NCBI GenBank assembly: GCA_902801805.1
Contig: CADCJP010000002.1
Span: forward strand, 1-64,000
DNA: 64,000 nucleotides
Reading direction: 5' to 3'
Source: an uncultured Erysipelotrichaceae bacterium
GTDB lineage: Bacteria; Bacillota_I; Bacilli_A; RFN20; CAG-826
This document shows, in pieces, positions 42,027 to 50,457 of this stretch. A program made the translations under genes and the position numbers. The stretch's first letter is position 1, and each line of letters begins with the position of its first letter. The notes beneath the pieces were generated by a model. The model ran no database searches. It was not told where the DNA came from and saw nothing but the letters and a program-made list of their open reading frames with translations.

Positions 42027-42055
42027 AAAACTCATCCTTTGACAGATGAGTTTTT
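42021..42055 (-). terminator. Terminator of the str operon (after tuf)
   Basis: AAAACTCATC (42027-42036) pairs with GATGAGTTTT (42045-42054) around an 8-base loop. A T tract follows on the minus strand. Confidence 0.9.
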
Positions 42056-42075
42056 GATTAATTAGTTCTAAGAAA

Positions 42076-43245
42076 TTACTTGAGAATTTCAGCGACTGTA
42101 CCAGCACCAACGGTTCTGCCACCTTCACGGATGGAGAATTTGGTACCTTTTTCCATGGCGATTGGGTGAATGAGTTCGACTGTTAATTCGACGTTATCAC
42201 CAGGCATAACCATGTCGACACCAGCAGGAAGTGTGATAACACCTGTGACGTCGGTTGTACGGAAGTAGAATTGTGGACGGTAGTTGCTTAAGAAAGCTGT
42301 GTGACGGCCACCTTCTTCTTTTGTTAAAACGTAGACTTGACCTTTGAACTTGCTGTGTGGGGTAACTGTACCTGGTTTAGCAAGGACTTGACCACGTTCG
42401 ACTTGGTCACGGTTGATACCTCTTAATAAGACACCAACGTTGTCACCGGCTTCGGCGTAATCAAGAATCTTACGGAAGGATTCAAGACCTGTAATAACAG
42501 AGTTTTGTGTTGGTTTGATACCGACGATTTCGACGGCATCACCTAATTTAGCTTGGCCTCTTTCGACACGGCCTGTAACGACGGTACCACGACCAGAGAT
42601 GGTCATGACGTCTTCGATAGCTAATAAGAATGGTTTGTCGTTTTCACGAGCTGGAGCTGGGATTGCCATTAAATCGATGATGGATTGTTCAGCGGCTGGA
42701 TCACCATCAAGAGCGGCTCTAGCGGAACCACGGATGACTGGGACTTCATCGCCTGGGAAACCATAGGAATTTAATAATTCACGAACGTCCATTTCGACTA
42801 AGTCTAATAATTCTGGATCATCGACTAAGTCTGTTTTATTGATGAACACAACGATGTATGGGACACCGACTTGGCGGGCTAATAAGATGTGTTCACGTGT
42901 TTGTGGCATAACACCATCAGTACCTGCAACAACGAGGATAGCACCATCCATTTGAGCAGCACCAGTAATCATGTTCTTGACGTAGTCAGCGTGTCCTGGG
43001 CAGTCGACGTGGGCATAGTGTCTTGTCGCTGTTTGATATTCGATGTGAGCGGTGTTGATTGTAATACCACGAGCTTTTTCTTCAGGAGCGGAGTCGATTT
43101 GAGCATAGTCAGTTTTGACTGCGCCACCTTGTTTTGCTAAGACAGATGTAATAGCGGCTGTTAATGTTGTTTTGCCGTGGTCAACGTGACCGATGGTACC
43201 GATATTGACGTGTTGTTTACTTCTGTCAAAATGTTGTTTTGCCAT
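42076..43245 (-). CDS. tuf: Elongation factor Tu
   Basis: The 389-residue GTPase delivers aminoacyl-tRNA to the ribosome. G1 [10 protein letters not shown]2 the [14 protein letters not shown] switch, G3 DCPGHADY, G4 NKTD and G5 GSARAAL are intact. Domains 2 and 3 end in [11 protein letters not shown]. It is about 5 residues shorter than most bacterial EF-Tu. AAAGGAG lies 11 bases before the start. It is the last gene of the str operon but also has its own promoter in the fusA-tuf gap. Confidence 0.98.
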   Translation of the reverse strand: MAKQHFDRSKQHVNIGTIGHVDHGKTTLTAAITSVLAKQGGAVKTDYAQIDSAPEEKARGITINTAHIEYQTATRHYAHVDCPGHADYVKNMITGAAQMDGAILVVAGTDGVMPQTREHILLARQVGVPYIVVFINKTDLVDDPELLDLVEMDVRELLNSYGFPGDEVPVIRGSARAALDGDPAAEQSIIDLMAIPAPARENDKPFLLAIEDVMTISGRGTVVTGRVERGQAKLGDAVEIVGIKPTQNSVITGLESFRKILDYAEAGDNVGVLLRGINRDQVERGQVLAKPGTVTPHSKFKGQVYVLTKEEGGRHTAFLSNYRPQFYFRTTDVTGVITLPAGVDMVMPGDNVELTVELIHPIAMEKGTKFSIREGGRTVGAGTVAEILK

Positions 43246-43294
43246 AAAATTGAAATCTCCTTTCTTTCGTTAATAACAAGTTTGCAACGAAATC

Positions 43295-43323
43295 ATAATA
43301 TAGCATTTATTTTTTTCGTGCAA
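43295..43323 (-). promoter_or_regulatory. Internal promoter of tuf
   Basis: TTGCAC (43318-43323), a 17-base spacer and TATTAT (43295-43300) lie on the minus strand between fusA and tuf, allowing extra tuf transcription. Confidence 0.7.
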
Positions 43324-43350
43324 TATCAATTAGATATTACACATTTGTTT

Positions 43351-45426
43351 TTAGCGGGCGACTCCCGCTTTCTTTAAAATTTCTTCTTGAACGTATCTTG
43401 GTGTTTCACCGTAGTGATCGAATTGCATGACGTAGTTGCCTCTACCTTGAGTCATACTACGTAAGTCGGTGACGTAACCAAACATTTCGCTCAATGGAAC
43501 TTCCGCCTCGATAATCTTGGCATTGGCTCTTTGGCTTTCACCAGTCATTTGACCTCTACGTCTGGAGATATCGCCGATAACGTCACCATAATATTGTTCT
43601 GGGACAGTAACTTCGATCTTCATGATTGGTTCGAGGATAACTGGTTGACATTTCTTAGCTGCTTCTTTAAGAGCCATAGATGCAGCAATCTTGTAAGCGG
43701 CTTCACTAGAGTCGACATCGTGGTAACTACCATCATAGAGAGTAGCTTTGATATCAATTACTGGGAAACCAGCAATCATGCCCCTATTGAGAGCATCTCT
43801 TAAGCCGTCTTCAGTTGGCTTAATGTATTCTCTAGGAACAGTACCACCAACGATGGCATCGACGAATTCAAAGCCTTTGCCTTCGTTTGGTTCGAAGCGG
43901 ATCCAGACGTGACCATATTGACCACGACCACCACTTTGACGGATGTATTTACCTTCGCATTCACCTTCAGCTCTAATTGTTTCGCGGTATTCAACTTGTG
44001 GAGCACCAACGTTAACTTGAACGCCGAATTCTCTCTTCATTCTGTCGACGATAATGTCTAAGTGTAATTCACCAACACCAGCGATTAAGGTTTGACCTGT
44101 TTCTGGGTTTGTTCTCACACGGAATGTTGGGTCTTCTTCAGCGAGCTTTTGAAGAGCGATGTTCATCTTTTCTTGGTCAGCTTTGGTCTTTGGTTCGACA
44201 GCTTCTTCGATAACTGGAGCTGGGAATTCCATCTTCTCTAAGACGACGGTTTTACCGACTTCGCAGAGTGTGTCACCAGTAATGGTGTTTTTAAGACCAA
44301 CGACCGCACCGATGTCACCAGCGTGAAGTGCTTCGACTTCTTGACGGTGATTGGAGTGCATAAGGACGACACGTCCGATTCTTTCTTTCACACCTTTGGT
44401 GGAGTTATAGACGTAACTACCGGATTGTAATGTACCACTATAGACACGGACATAGGCTAAACGGCCAATGAATGGGTCAGTAGCAATCTTGAAGGCTAAG
44501 CAAGCAAGAGGAGCATTGTCATCTGGTTCGCATGTGACTTCATTACCACGATCATCTGTACCTTTAGCGTGAGCGATATCTAATGGGGATGGTAAGTAAT
44601 CAATAACACCATCTAATAAAGGTTGAACGTTTTTGTTTTTGTATGCTGATCCGCAGAAGACAGGGTGGAATTCACCAGTTAAAACTGCTTTACGGATAAC
44701 GGCCTTTGTTGTTTCTACGTCTGGCTCTTGACCTTCTAAGACCATCATTAAGATGTCTTCATCGAAGTTTGATAAAGCTTCGAATAATTTTTGTCTGAGT
44801 TCGACGAGTTTGTCTTTGTATTCTTCAGGAACTGGAACTTCATGTGGTTCTTCGTTCACATCAGAGGCGTAGACATACGCTTTTTGTGTAATGACATCGA
44901 TCCAACCTTTTAAGGAAGATTCGATACCAATTGGGTATTGTACTGCTTCAGCGTTGGCGCCTAATCTTTCTCTAAGAGAACGGACAGACATTTCATAGTC
45001 CGCACCGATAGCGTCAAGTTTGTTAACGAAGACAATACGTGGGACACCATATTTAGAACCTTGTCTCCAAACTGTTTCAGTTTGTGGTTCAACACCATTC
45101 TTACCATCTAAGACTGTGATAGCACCGTCTAAGACACGTAAGGATCTTTCAACTTCGACTGTGAAGTCGACGTGTCCAGGAGTGTCGATAATGTTGATAC
45201 GATTACCTTTCCAGGTTGCTGTTGTAGCAGCACTGGTAATTGTAATACCTCTTTCTTGTTCTTGTTCCATCCAGTCCATTGTCGCGGAACCTTCGTGGGT
45301 TTCGCCAATTTTGTGGATTTTACCAGTGAAGTAGAGAATACGTTCGGTTGTTGTGGTTTTACCAGCATCGATGTGAGCCATGATACCGATATTGCGTGTA
45401 TGTGCTAGATCATATTCGCGTGCCAT
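43351..45426 (-). CDS. fusA: Elongation factor G
   Basis: The 691-residue GTPase catalyses ribosomal translocation. It shows [15 protein letters not shown] (G1), [11 protein letters not shown] (switch I), DTPGHVDFT (G3) and [10 protein letters not shown] (G4). Domains II-V follow, with [16 protein letters not shown] and the domain IV loop [10 protein letters not shown], plus [13 protein letters not shown] near the end. Length and motifs are normal for EF-G proper rather than the paralogue FusB/EF-G2. It lies 20 bases after rpsG with TAGGAG before the start. Confidence 0.98.
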   Translation of the reverse strand: MAREYDLAHTRNIGIMAHIDAGKTTTTERILYFTGKIHKIGETHEGSATMDWMEQEQERGITITSAATTATWKGNRINIIDTPGHVDFTVEVERSLRVLDGAITVLDGKNGVEPQTETVWRQGSKYGVPRIVFVNKLDAIGADYEMSVRSLRERLGANAEAVQYPIGIESSLKGWIDVITQKAYVYASDVNEEPHEVPVPEEYKDKLVELRQKLFEALSNFDEDILMMVLEGQEPDVETTKAVIRKAVLTGEFHPVFCGSAYKNKNVQPLLDGVIDYLPSPLDIAHAKGTDDRGNEVTCEPDDNAPLACLAFKIATDPFIGRLAYVRVYSGTLQSGSYVYNSTKGVKERIGRVVLMHSNHRQEVEALHAGDIGAVVGLKNTITGDTLCEVGKTVVLEKMEFPAPVIEEAVEPKTKADQEKMNIALQKLAEEDPTFRVRTNPETGQTLIAGVGELHLDIIVDRMKREFGVQVNVGAPQVEYRETIRAEGECEGKYIRQSGGRGQYGHVWIRFEPNEGKGFEFVDAIVGGTVPREYIKPTEDGLRDALNRGMIAGFPVIDIKATLYDGSYHDVDSSEAAYKIAASMALKEAAKKCQPVILEPIMKIEVTVPEQYYGDVIGDISRRRGQMTGESQRANAKIIEAEVPLSEMFGYVTDLRSMTQGRGNYVMQFDHYGETPRYVQEEILKKAGVAR

Positions 45427-45446
45427 ATTCTATTACTCCTAACTGA

Positions 45447-45914
45447 TTACCAACGATAATGTGAGTAAGCTTTGTTAGCTTCTGCCATCTTGTGGGTATC
45501 TTCTCTTTTCTTAACGGAAGCACCAGTGCCGTTAGCGGCATCGATGATTTCATTAGCTAAGCGGTCTTGCATGGTTTTTTCATTTCTTAAACGTGAATAG
45601 CTGACTAACCATCTTAAACCTAATGTAACTTTTCTTTCTGGGGAGACTTCGGTTGGAACTGGGAAGTTCGCACCACCGACTCTTCTCATCTTAAGTTCGA
45701 CTTCTGGCATGATGTTGTTAATGGCTGTCGCGAAGACGTCCATTGCTGGTTTGCCAGTTTTTTCTTCGATTTTCTTAAAGGCACTATAGAGAATGTTTTG
45801 AGCAGTACCTTTCTTACCATCGAGCATTAATTTGTTGATTAAACGTGTGACTAACTTTGAGTTGTAAATTGGATCTGGTAAGACATCACGTTTGGCTGCA
45901 TTTCCTTTACGCAT
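45447..45914 (-). CDS. rpsG: 30S ribosomal protein S7
   Basis: The 155-residue primary 16S-binding protein has the conserved start [35 protein letters not shown], the central [11 protein letters not shown] and [15 protein letters not shown], and ends SHYRW. It lies 14 bases downstream of rpsL. In Escherichia coli S7 represses the str operon through the rpsL-rpsG gap; here that gap is too short to hold a comparable structure. Confidence 0.98.
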   Translation of the reverse strand: MRKGNAAKRDVLPDPIYNSKLVTRLINKLMLDGKKGTAQNILYSAFKKIEEKTGKPAMDVFATAINNIMPEVELKMRRVGGANFPVPTEVSPERKVTLGLRWLVSYSRLRNEKTMQDRLANEIIDAANGTGASVKKREDTHKMAEANKAYSHYRW

Positions 45915-45928
45915 AGTTTTACTACCTC

Positions 45929-46348
45929 CTATTCTTCACTCTTTGGCTTCTTAGTACCGTATAAGCTACGGCCTTGACGGCGAGCTTCGATACCAGCGCA
46001 GTCTAATGTACCTCTGACGATGTGATAACGCACACCTGGGAGGTCTTTAACACGGCCGCCTCTAATAATGACGGTACTGTGTTCTTGTAAGTTGTGTCCT
46101 TCACCACCGATATAGGCAGTGACTTCGTAACCATTGCTTAATCTAACACGAGCGTATTTTCTTAAAGCTGAGTTAGGTTTCTTTGGTGTCATTGTACCAA
46201 CACGGGTGCAAACGCCACGTTTTTGCGCTGCAGGTTGTGCTGTCTCTTTTTTCTTTAAAGAGTTCCATCTTTGACCAAGGGCAGGGGCTTTAGACTTGAA
46301 TGTCTTATTTTGTCTGCCTTGACGCACTAATTGGTTAATTGTTGGCAT
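45929..46348 (-). CDS. rpsL: 30S ribosomal protein S12
   Basis: The start is the ATG at 46346-46348 ([14 protein letters not shown]), which has AAAGGAG 5 bases upstream. A longer in-frame ATG 5 codons out lies inside that ribosome-binding region. The 139-residue protein contains [24 protein letters not shown] and [19 protein letters not shown]. These include the streptomycin-loop lysines in the wild-type form (KKPNSA; VKDLPG), so no resistance change is seen. It is first in rpsL-rpsG-fusA-tuf and has a long structured leader. Confidence 0.97.
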   Translation of the reverse strand: MPTINQLVRQGRQNKTFKSKAPALGQRWNSLKKKETAQPAAQKRGVCTRVGTMTPKKPNSALRKYARVRLSNGYEVTAYIGGEGHNLQEHSTVIIRGGRVKDLPGVRYHIVRGTLDCAGIEARRQGRSLYGTKKPKSEE

Positions 46349-46363
46349 AATTGCTCCTTTCAA

Positions 46364-46459
46364 TAACTATTTCATTTTGTGCACACCACAGTACCTGGTG
46401 TATCGGTACTTTCCCATTAAAAACGACCGAAATTGGTCTGGGTGTGGTTTTGCACACGC
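46364..46459 (-). promoter_or_regulatory. Structured leader of the str operon
   Basis: From a predicted +1 near 46459 the leader can form three hairpins on the minus strand: GTGTG/CACAC; GACC/GGTC followed by GTTTTT, like a small terminator; and ACACCA/TGGTGT with a 7-base loop just before the rpsL ribosome-binding site. GTACC/GGTAC offers an alternative pairing. This resembles an attenuator or ribosomal-protein autoregulatory site, but I recognise no known family. Confidence 0.5.
46381..46404. repeat. Dyad motif copy A, in the rpsL leader
   Basis: This copy of an imperfect dyad contains the 11-mer CCTGGTGTATC (46394-46404), shared exactly with copy B at 46523-46533. Here it sits downstream of the promoter. 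Confidence 0.45.
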
Positions 46460-46465
46460 TCATAT

Positions 46466-46494
46466 ATAATATATAAGGATAAAAATATGCGCAA
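46466..46494 (-). promoter_or_regulatory. Promoter of the str operon
   Basis: TTGCGC (46489-46494), a 17-base spacer and TATTAT (46466-46471) lie on the minus strand, followed directly by ATATGAGCGTG. The rplK promoter has the same -10-to-start sequence apart from two bases. Confidence 0.7.
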
Positions 46495-46512
46495 TAAAAA
46501 TATTAATATACT

Positions 46513-46533
46513 ACACACTAGTCCTGGTGTATC
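46513..46533. repeat. Dyad motif copy B, upstream of the str promoter
   Basis: ACACACTAG followed by TCCTGGTGTATC forms an imperfect dyad that shares CCTGGTGTATC with copy A in the leader. It lies between the preceding terminator and the -35, about 20 bases upstream of it. Confidence 0.45.
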
Positions 46534-46549
46534 ATGTGTTTCAAAACAA

Positions 46550-46577
46550 CAAAAAAGCCACTGATGAAACAGTGACT
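46550..46577 (-). terminator. Terminator after the 243-residue lipoprotein gene
   Basis: AGCCACTG (46556-46563) pairs with CAGTGACT (46570-46577) with one G-U pair. T6 follows on the minus strand. Confidence 0.78.
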
Positions 46578-46601
46578 TATTTTGTTTTATTAATCTAAAG
46601 A

Positions 46602-47333
46602 TTAAGCAGCTTTGTAAACAGTAGCACCAGCAATGTAGAAGCTGTAACCACCACCGAGGTATGTAACGACGATTGAGTTCTTTGTGCCAGCTGTGACATT
46701 GTATTCAGCCATTTTGTATTCGACTGGGTTAGCTAATGCACCACTATCTGCGGCATCGGATTCGACAACACCATCAGCACCACCACAGATGTCTTCGAAT
46801 GTGTAAGCTAATTCTGCTTCTGGAGCAGCAACGGCTTGACCATCGACAGCAATTGTCATTTTGTCATCAGTAGATGTAGCACTCTTTTTCCAGAATGTTG
46901 CGCTTGTAGCGTTACCAGCTTTGGTTGTGAAGAATAATTTGAAAACAACTTTACCGGCTTGTTCAGCTGTTGGAGTCCATTCGAGTGTGAGTGTGTCATT
47001 AGCGGTACCAAGTTTGTAAACAGTGAATTGAACATCACCTGTTTCATCTTTAACTTCTTTGGCACTAGCATTGCTCATACCAGCTTTGACTTCTTCAGCA
47101 GTCCATGTTTTTAATGCTGGACCAAGTGGTTGTGGAGCTGGAGTGCTTGTAGATGGAGCAGCACTTGTGGATGGTGCTGGTGTAGCACTTGTGGATGGTT
47201 TGGCTGTGCTTTGTTGGGAGGATGCAGGCTTGTTACTTGTTGTATCAGCAGCGGATGATTTACCGTTATTACAGCCAGCGACTGTTAATGCCAATAAGAG
47301 AGCACAAGCACTGAAAACTTTTTTCATTTTCAT
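46602..47333 (-). CDS. Surface lipoprotein with Pro/Ser/Thr stalk and beta-rich domain
   Basis: The 243-residue product has the lipobox LLALTVAGC (Cys near residue 21), then a long low-complexity stalk (NKPASSQQSTAKPSTSATPA) and a compact beta domain of about 170 residues. The domain ends in YNVTAGTKNSIVVTYLGGGYSFYIAGATVYKAA. That ending (an AG-x-VV strand, then GGGYxxYI and a terminal VY) matches the module of the lipoprotein at 24190-25587. It is reminiscent of CBM6/35 carbohydrate-binding domains, although no sugar-binding residues can be assigned. It is monocistronic and ends just upstream of the str promoter. Confidence 0.72.
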   Translation of the reverse strand: MKMKKVFSACALLLALTVAGCNNGKSSAADTTSNKPASSQQSTAKPSTSATPAPSTSAAPSTSTPAPQPLGPALKTWTAEEVKAGMSNASAKEVKDETGDVQFTVYKLGTANDTLTLEWTPTAEQAGKVVFKLFFTTKAGNATSATFWKKSATSTDDKMTIAVDGQAVAAPEAELAYTFEDICGGADGVVESDAADSGALANPVEYKMAEYNVTAGTKNSIVVTYLGGGYSFYIAGATVYKAA

Positions 47334-47394
47334 AAAAAATTATGTTTCCTTTCTTAAAGAGTACATACGTATCTCTTTGTGTTCATTGTTTTAT

Positions 47395-47422
47395 ATTTTA
47401 ATATATTTCAAACAAAATGCAA
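47395..47422 (-). promoter_or_regulatory. Promoter of the 243-residue lipoprotein gene
   Basis: TTGCAT (47417-47422), a 16-base spacer and TAAAAT (47395-47400) lie on the minus strand. Confidence 0.6.
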
Positions 47423-47443
47423 CAGAATGAGAAGAGAGCAAGA

Positions 47444-47468
47444 AAAAAGCCGTTTCTCACGGCTTTTT
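47444..47468 (-). terminator. Terminator after acpP
   Basis: AAAAAGCCGT (47444-47453) pairs with ACGGCTTTTT (47459-47468) around a 5-base loop. T tracts lie on both sides, so it can work in both directions. Confidence 0.88.
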
Positions 47469-47483
47469 ATTTCTTATTGATTG

Positions 47484-47708
47484 TTATTTCTTATTAGCTT
47501 CAATGAAGTCAACGACATCCTTGACGGTTAAGAAGTTCATTGGTTCGTCAAATGTAATGCCGAATTCATCTTCAATTGCCATCGCAAACATCATGATACC
47601 TAAAGAGTCAAAATGTAAATCATCAATCAGTTTAGTATCTAAGGTCACGTTATCAAGATTCATATCTGGATCAACGTTCTTCATTAATTCTTTTAATTTT
47701 TCTAACAT
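47484..47708 (-). CDS. acpP: Acyl carrier protein
   Basis: The 74-residue acidic four-helix protein carries growing acyl chains on a phosphopantetheine arm. The attachment serine lies in LHFDSLGIMMFAMAIEDEF, matching the family DSL motif. NLDNVTLDTKLIDDL precedes it, and MNFLTVKDVVDFIEANKK is the last helix. It follows plsX, and an inverted repeat lies in the gap. GAGG is 10 bases before the ATG. Confidence 0.95.
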   Translation of the reverse strand: MLEKLKELMKNVDPDMNLDNVTLDTKLIDDLHFDSLGIMMFAMAIEDEFGITFDEPMNFLTVKDVVDFIEANKK

Positions 47709-47732
47709 TTTAATAAAACCTCGAACTTTAAT

Positions 47733-47753
47733 AGTTTACCAAATTAGTAAACT
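47733..47753 (-). promoter_or_regulatory. Inverted repeat in the plsX-acpP gap
   Basis: AGTTTAC (47733-47739) and GTAAACT (47747-47753) form a perfect 7-bp-arm dyad with a 7-base centre, CAAATTA. It could be a regulator site for acpP or an RNA hairpin in the plsX-acpP mRNA. It does not match the FapR consensus. Confidence 0.4.
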
Positions 47754-47757
47754 TCTA

Positions 47758-48759
47758 TCAACGAAGAGCGTCCTCTCTTTGTGATTGGGTTAAAACTGCT
47801 TCACCACTCGCGTGATTTAAAAGCATTCTAGAAATATTAACGATTGCTCTTTCATCAGAATTTCCACGCGCCTTAATAACAAGCTTTCTAGTACCTAAAA
47901 CTAAACCACCACCTAAAGCGGAAATATCATAGGATTTCATTAAGTATTGGGCGACTTCCATGAATTCTGGTCTTTCTCTCTTTTTAGAGAGTTTAACGAT
48001 ATCAGTAATTAATTGTCTCGCTACGCCTTCAACGTTCTTAAGGACTTGGTTGCCCGCGAAGCCATCACAAACGATGACGTCAGCGTCACCAGTTAAAGTT
48101 TGATTACCTTCAATATTACCAATGAAGTTGATAGTTTGATCTTCTTTTAATAATGGATATGTTTCTTTCACTAAGTGGTTACCTTTAGTGGCTTCCGCAC
48201 CATTAGAGAGTAATGCAACTTTAGGATTTTCGATTTGATACATCTTTTTCATCAAATCAGAGCCTAAACGGGCGAATGAGTGTAATTGTCCAGCGGAGCA
48301 ATCAATTGTCGCTCCTGTGTCCACTACGCAGCTATAAGAGCCTTTTCCGTTAGGAAGAACCGCGGCCATACATGGTCTTGTTTTATTTTCATCGCTTAAG
48401 AATCTAAAACTACCCATTAAAATAGCCCCACTATTACCCGCGGTAATCATACCAGCGTAGTTTTCTTCTATCTTACCCACTTCTTTCATCGCTTGGACCA
48501 AGGATGCTTGTGGTTTATTCATAATACCCGTATATGGGTTTTCATAATTGGTAATCGTTTCATCTGCAGGAACGACTTTAAAACGGGAGTGATCCACTCC
48601 ATATTCTTGCATCTTTTCATTAATAAGGGCTTCTGGACCCACTAAAGTGATTGATAAGTTAGGAAATTCTTTTAAAGCCATAGAAGCGCCTAAAATAATG
48701 GCTTCTGGACCTTTATCGCTTCCTAAAGCATCAATGACGATTTTATATTGTTGTTCCAT
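47758..48759 (-). CDS. plsX: Phosphate acyltransferase PlsX
   Basis: The 333-residue enzyme makes acyl-phosphate from acyl-ACP and phosphate, the first step of phospholipid synthesis in Gram-positives. The start IVIDALGSDKGPEAIILGA differs from the usual DAMGGDxxP only in single residues. SLVQAMKEVGKIEENYAGMITAGNSGAIL and ADVIVCDGFAGNQVLK are typical of the family. The upstream promoter has an extended -10 (TGCTATAAT). AGAAGG lies 10 bases before the ATG. It forms a two-gene lipid unit with acpP. Confidence 0.95.
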   Translation of the reverse strand: MEQQYKIVIDALGSDKGPEAIILGASMALKEFPNLSITLVGPEALINEKMQEYGVDHSRFKVVPADETITNYENPYTGIMNKPQASLVQAMKEVGKIEENYAGMITAGNSGAILMGSFRFLSDENKTRPCMAAVLPNGKGSYSCVVDTGATIDCSAGQLHSFARLGSDLMKKMYQIENPKVALLSNGAEATKGNHLVKETYPLLKEDQTINFIGNIEGNQTLTGDADVIVCDGFAGNQVLKNVEGVARQLITDIVKLSKKRERPEFMEVAQYLMKSYDISALGGGLVLGTRKLVIKARGNSDERAIVNISRMLLNHASGEAVLTQSQREDALR

Positions 48760-48794
48760 AATACTATTTCCTTCTTTTTAGCAAATAGCATTAT

Positions 48795-48803
48795 AGCATA
48801 ATT
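48795..48803 (-). promoter_or_regulatory. Extended -10 promoter of plsX-acpP
   Basis: The sequence TGCTATAAT appears on the minus strand about 35-45 bases before the plsX ATG. No good -35 is seen, as expected for an extended -10 promoter. An ATAGAT/ATCTAT hairpin lies just upstream. Confidence 0.5.
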
Positions 48804-48830
48804 TATAGATGAATATCTATTTAGGGCAAG

Positions 48831-49796
48831 TTAACTAATCTTGTATTGTGTTAAGTATGTCGCTAGTTCTTGATACTTAGCTTGTCCTAATTCAAAGATA
48901 TGATTTTCTTCAAAAATATTAAAGACGATATAACCACTACTAAAGAAGTAGGCATTATAGCTATCAATACCTAAGGCTTCAAACTTAAGATTCATAGAAT
49001 AGTACTCAGTGCTTGATTCATAATCATAATCTTCTGATGTATAGCCTTCGATAGTTTTATCGTTGAAGAAAATGTTATAAATATCAGTTTCTTTATAGCC
49101 TTTATGTTCCACTTTCGTGGCTTTATCAAAATCAACGCCAGTGTAGTTCACATAAGTGAGATTAGTGATTTCCATTTCTGTATTTGGATTTAATAAGTTA
49201 AGGAAATCATCAATATCGTGGAAATGCGCCGCTAAATTGATGTAGGCATAATAATTACTGATGTACTTAGTTTTAAAGGCGACAGCGACTTCTTTATCAA
49301 TGTTTTTAATGGAGTAAATCTCAACATCTATATTCGTTTCTGTTACGGTCTTCATTTTACCGTTAAAGAGTAATTCATCAATATGAGTTACTGGGACAAC
49401 AGAAGAGCCAGAATTATTAGTTAATGTATATTCAATATTATCGTAAGTGATGGATGGGAAGATTCTAGATAAATATCCTTCTCCGCCAGAACTATTCATT
49501 TGAGTGCTATGACTGTCTTGAGGAACAGATTTAGGATCTTGATTCGATACTTCACTATAGTTAGCAGAGCTATATCGTGAACCTTTAGACATACTAGCGT
49601 TCTTACCTCTAGCTAAGAAGTTAGGTAAAACACCCACAGAGATGATGACGACTGCTGCGGTCATAGCTAAAGCGGATGGAACAACTATTTTGCTCCATAA
49701 AGGAAGGCGCTTAATCCATGAAACACGATATGGATTCTTCGCGTAAGCATTAAGCTTATTATTACCACGTTTCTTCATCCACTTTTCGAAATTCAT
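48831..49796 (-). CDS. Membrane protein encoded with the second ECF sigma factor; putative anti-sigma
   Basis: The 321-residue product has a basic cytosolic start (MNFEKWMKKRGNNKLNAYAKNPYRVSWIKRLPLW), one membrane helix at about 38-58 (IVVPSALAMTAAVVIISVGVLP) and an outer part of about 260 residues. The outer part has a Ser-rich stalk and a domain containing DDFLNLLNPNTEMEITNLTYVNYTG and YSMNLKFEALGIDSYNAYF. The start codon overlaps the sigma stop (ATGA). It has the topology of its 785-residue counterpart but a much shorter outer region, and likewise no zinc anti-sigma motif. Anti-sigma function is inferred from operon position only. Confidence 0.68.
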   Translation of the reverse strand: MNFEKWMKKRGNNKLNAYAKNPYRVSWIKRLPLWSKIVVPSALAMTAAVVIISVGVLPNFLARGKNASMSKGSRYSSANYSEVSNQDPKSVPQDSHSTQMNSSGGEGYLSRIFPSITYDNIEYTLTNNSGSSVVPVTHIDELLFNGKMKTVTETNIDVEIYSIKNIDKEVAVAFKTKYISNYYAYINLAAHFHDIDDFLNLLNPNTEMEITNLTYVNYTGVDFDKATKVEHKGYKETDIYNIFFNDKTIEGYTSEDYDYESSTEYYSMNLKFEALGIDSYNAYFFSSGYIVFNIFEENHIFELGQAKYQELATYLTQYKIS

Positions 49797-50290
49797 CTTA
49801 ACTCCTTTCTGAGTTTCTCTTTCGCACTAGCGTAAATCGCTCTTGCGCTGCTTTCTGGAATGCCAGTGAGTTCCACTATTTCACTCCAGGAGTACTCAAA
49901 AACTGCACGATAATAAGTCACGATTGTTTCCTTATTAGTTAAGAGAGGTTCCAATAAGTTGAGCATCACATTGTATTGATCTTGTTCTCCATACATTTCT
50001 TCCACGACTTCACTATTCACTATCTCTTTGCTTTTCTTTAAGAAATCAAGCGCTGTGTTCCTCGCAATTGTGGTTAAGAATGATTTAATCTTGCTTGGAT
50101 CTTTGACGTCTCTACGGTGATTTATAGCCTTAATAAAGGACTCACTTAAAACATCTTCACAGTCTTCAGGAAGAGAAATGTAGTTGGCGATGACAAAGTA
50201 CATGAGGTTCTTGTACTCTTCGTATACTTTACCAATCGCATCATCGTTACCTAGGATAAATGAATGGATGGTTTTTTCTGAGATGCTCAT
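49793..50290 (-). CDS. ECF (group 4) RNA polymerase sigma factor, paralogue
   Basis: The 165-residue protein has region 2 (YEEYKNLMYFVIANYISLPEDCEDVLSESFIKAI, then IKSFLTTIARNTALDFLKKS) and region 4 (LLEPLLTNKETIVTYYRAVFEYSWSEIVELTGIPESSARAIYASAKEKLRKEL). It aligns without gaps over nearly its whole length with the sigma factor at 22214-22717. It ends in TGA, overlapping the ATG of the membrane partner. GAGAGG lies 5 bases before its ATG. The upstream bipartite motif is shared with the first sigma operon at an identical distance from the ATG. Confidence 0.9.
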   Translation of the reverse strand: MSISEKTIHSFILGNDDAIGKVYEEYKNLMYFVIANYISLPEDCEDVLSESFIKAINHRRDVKDPSKIKSFLTTIARNTALDFLKKSKEIVNSEVVEEMYGEQDQYNVMLNLLEPLLTNKETIVTYYRAVFEYSWSEIVELTGIPESSARAIYASAKEKLRKELR

Positions 50291-50304
50291 TATTGCCTCT
50301 CGCT

Positions 50305-50336
50305 AATTAAGACGATTCAAAATATGAAAACCGCTA
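50305..50336 (-). promoter_or_regulatory. Candidate ECF promoter of the second sigma operon
   Basis: TAGCGG (50331-50336), 16 bases and CGTCTTAATT (50305-50314) lie on the minus strand. CGTC-type -10 elements are common at ECF promoters. From the end of the first block to the ATG is 40 bases, exactly as in the first sigma operon. Confidence 0.55.
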
Positions 50337-50409
50337 GAAATATTCTATCTTCAATTGGTAAATAACACTACTTTTATTTATAAATTATGAATTAATCGAA
50401 CTTTTATAA

Positions 50410-50440
50410 AGAAAAAGAGCCACCCATATGGATGACTCTT
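50410..50440 (-). terminator. Terminator after rpoC
   Basis: AAGAGCCACCC (50415-50425) pairs with the mirror arm ending at 50440 with two G-U pairs. A T-rich tail follows on the minus strand. It separates rpoC from the second sigma operon. Confidence 0.85.
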
Positions 50441-50457
50441 ATTAGTTTTAATAGAAA

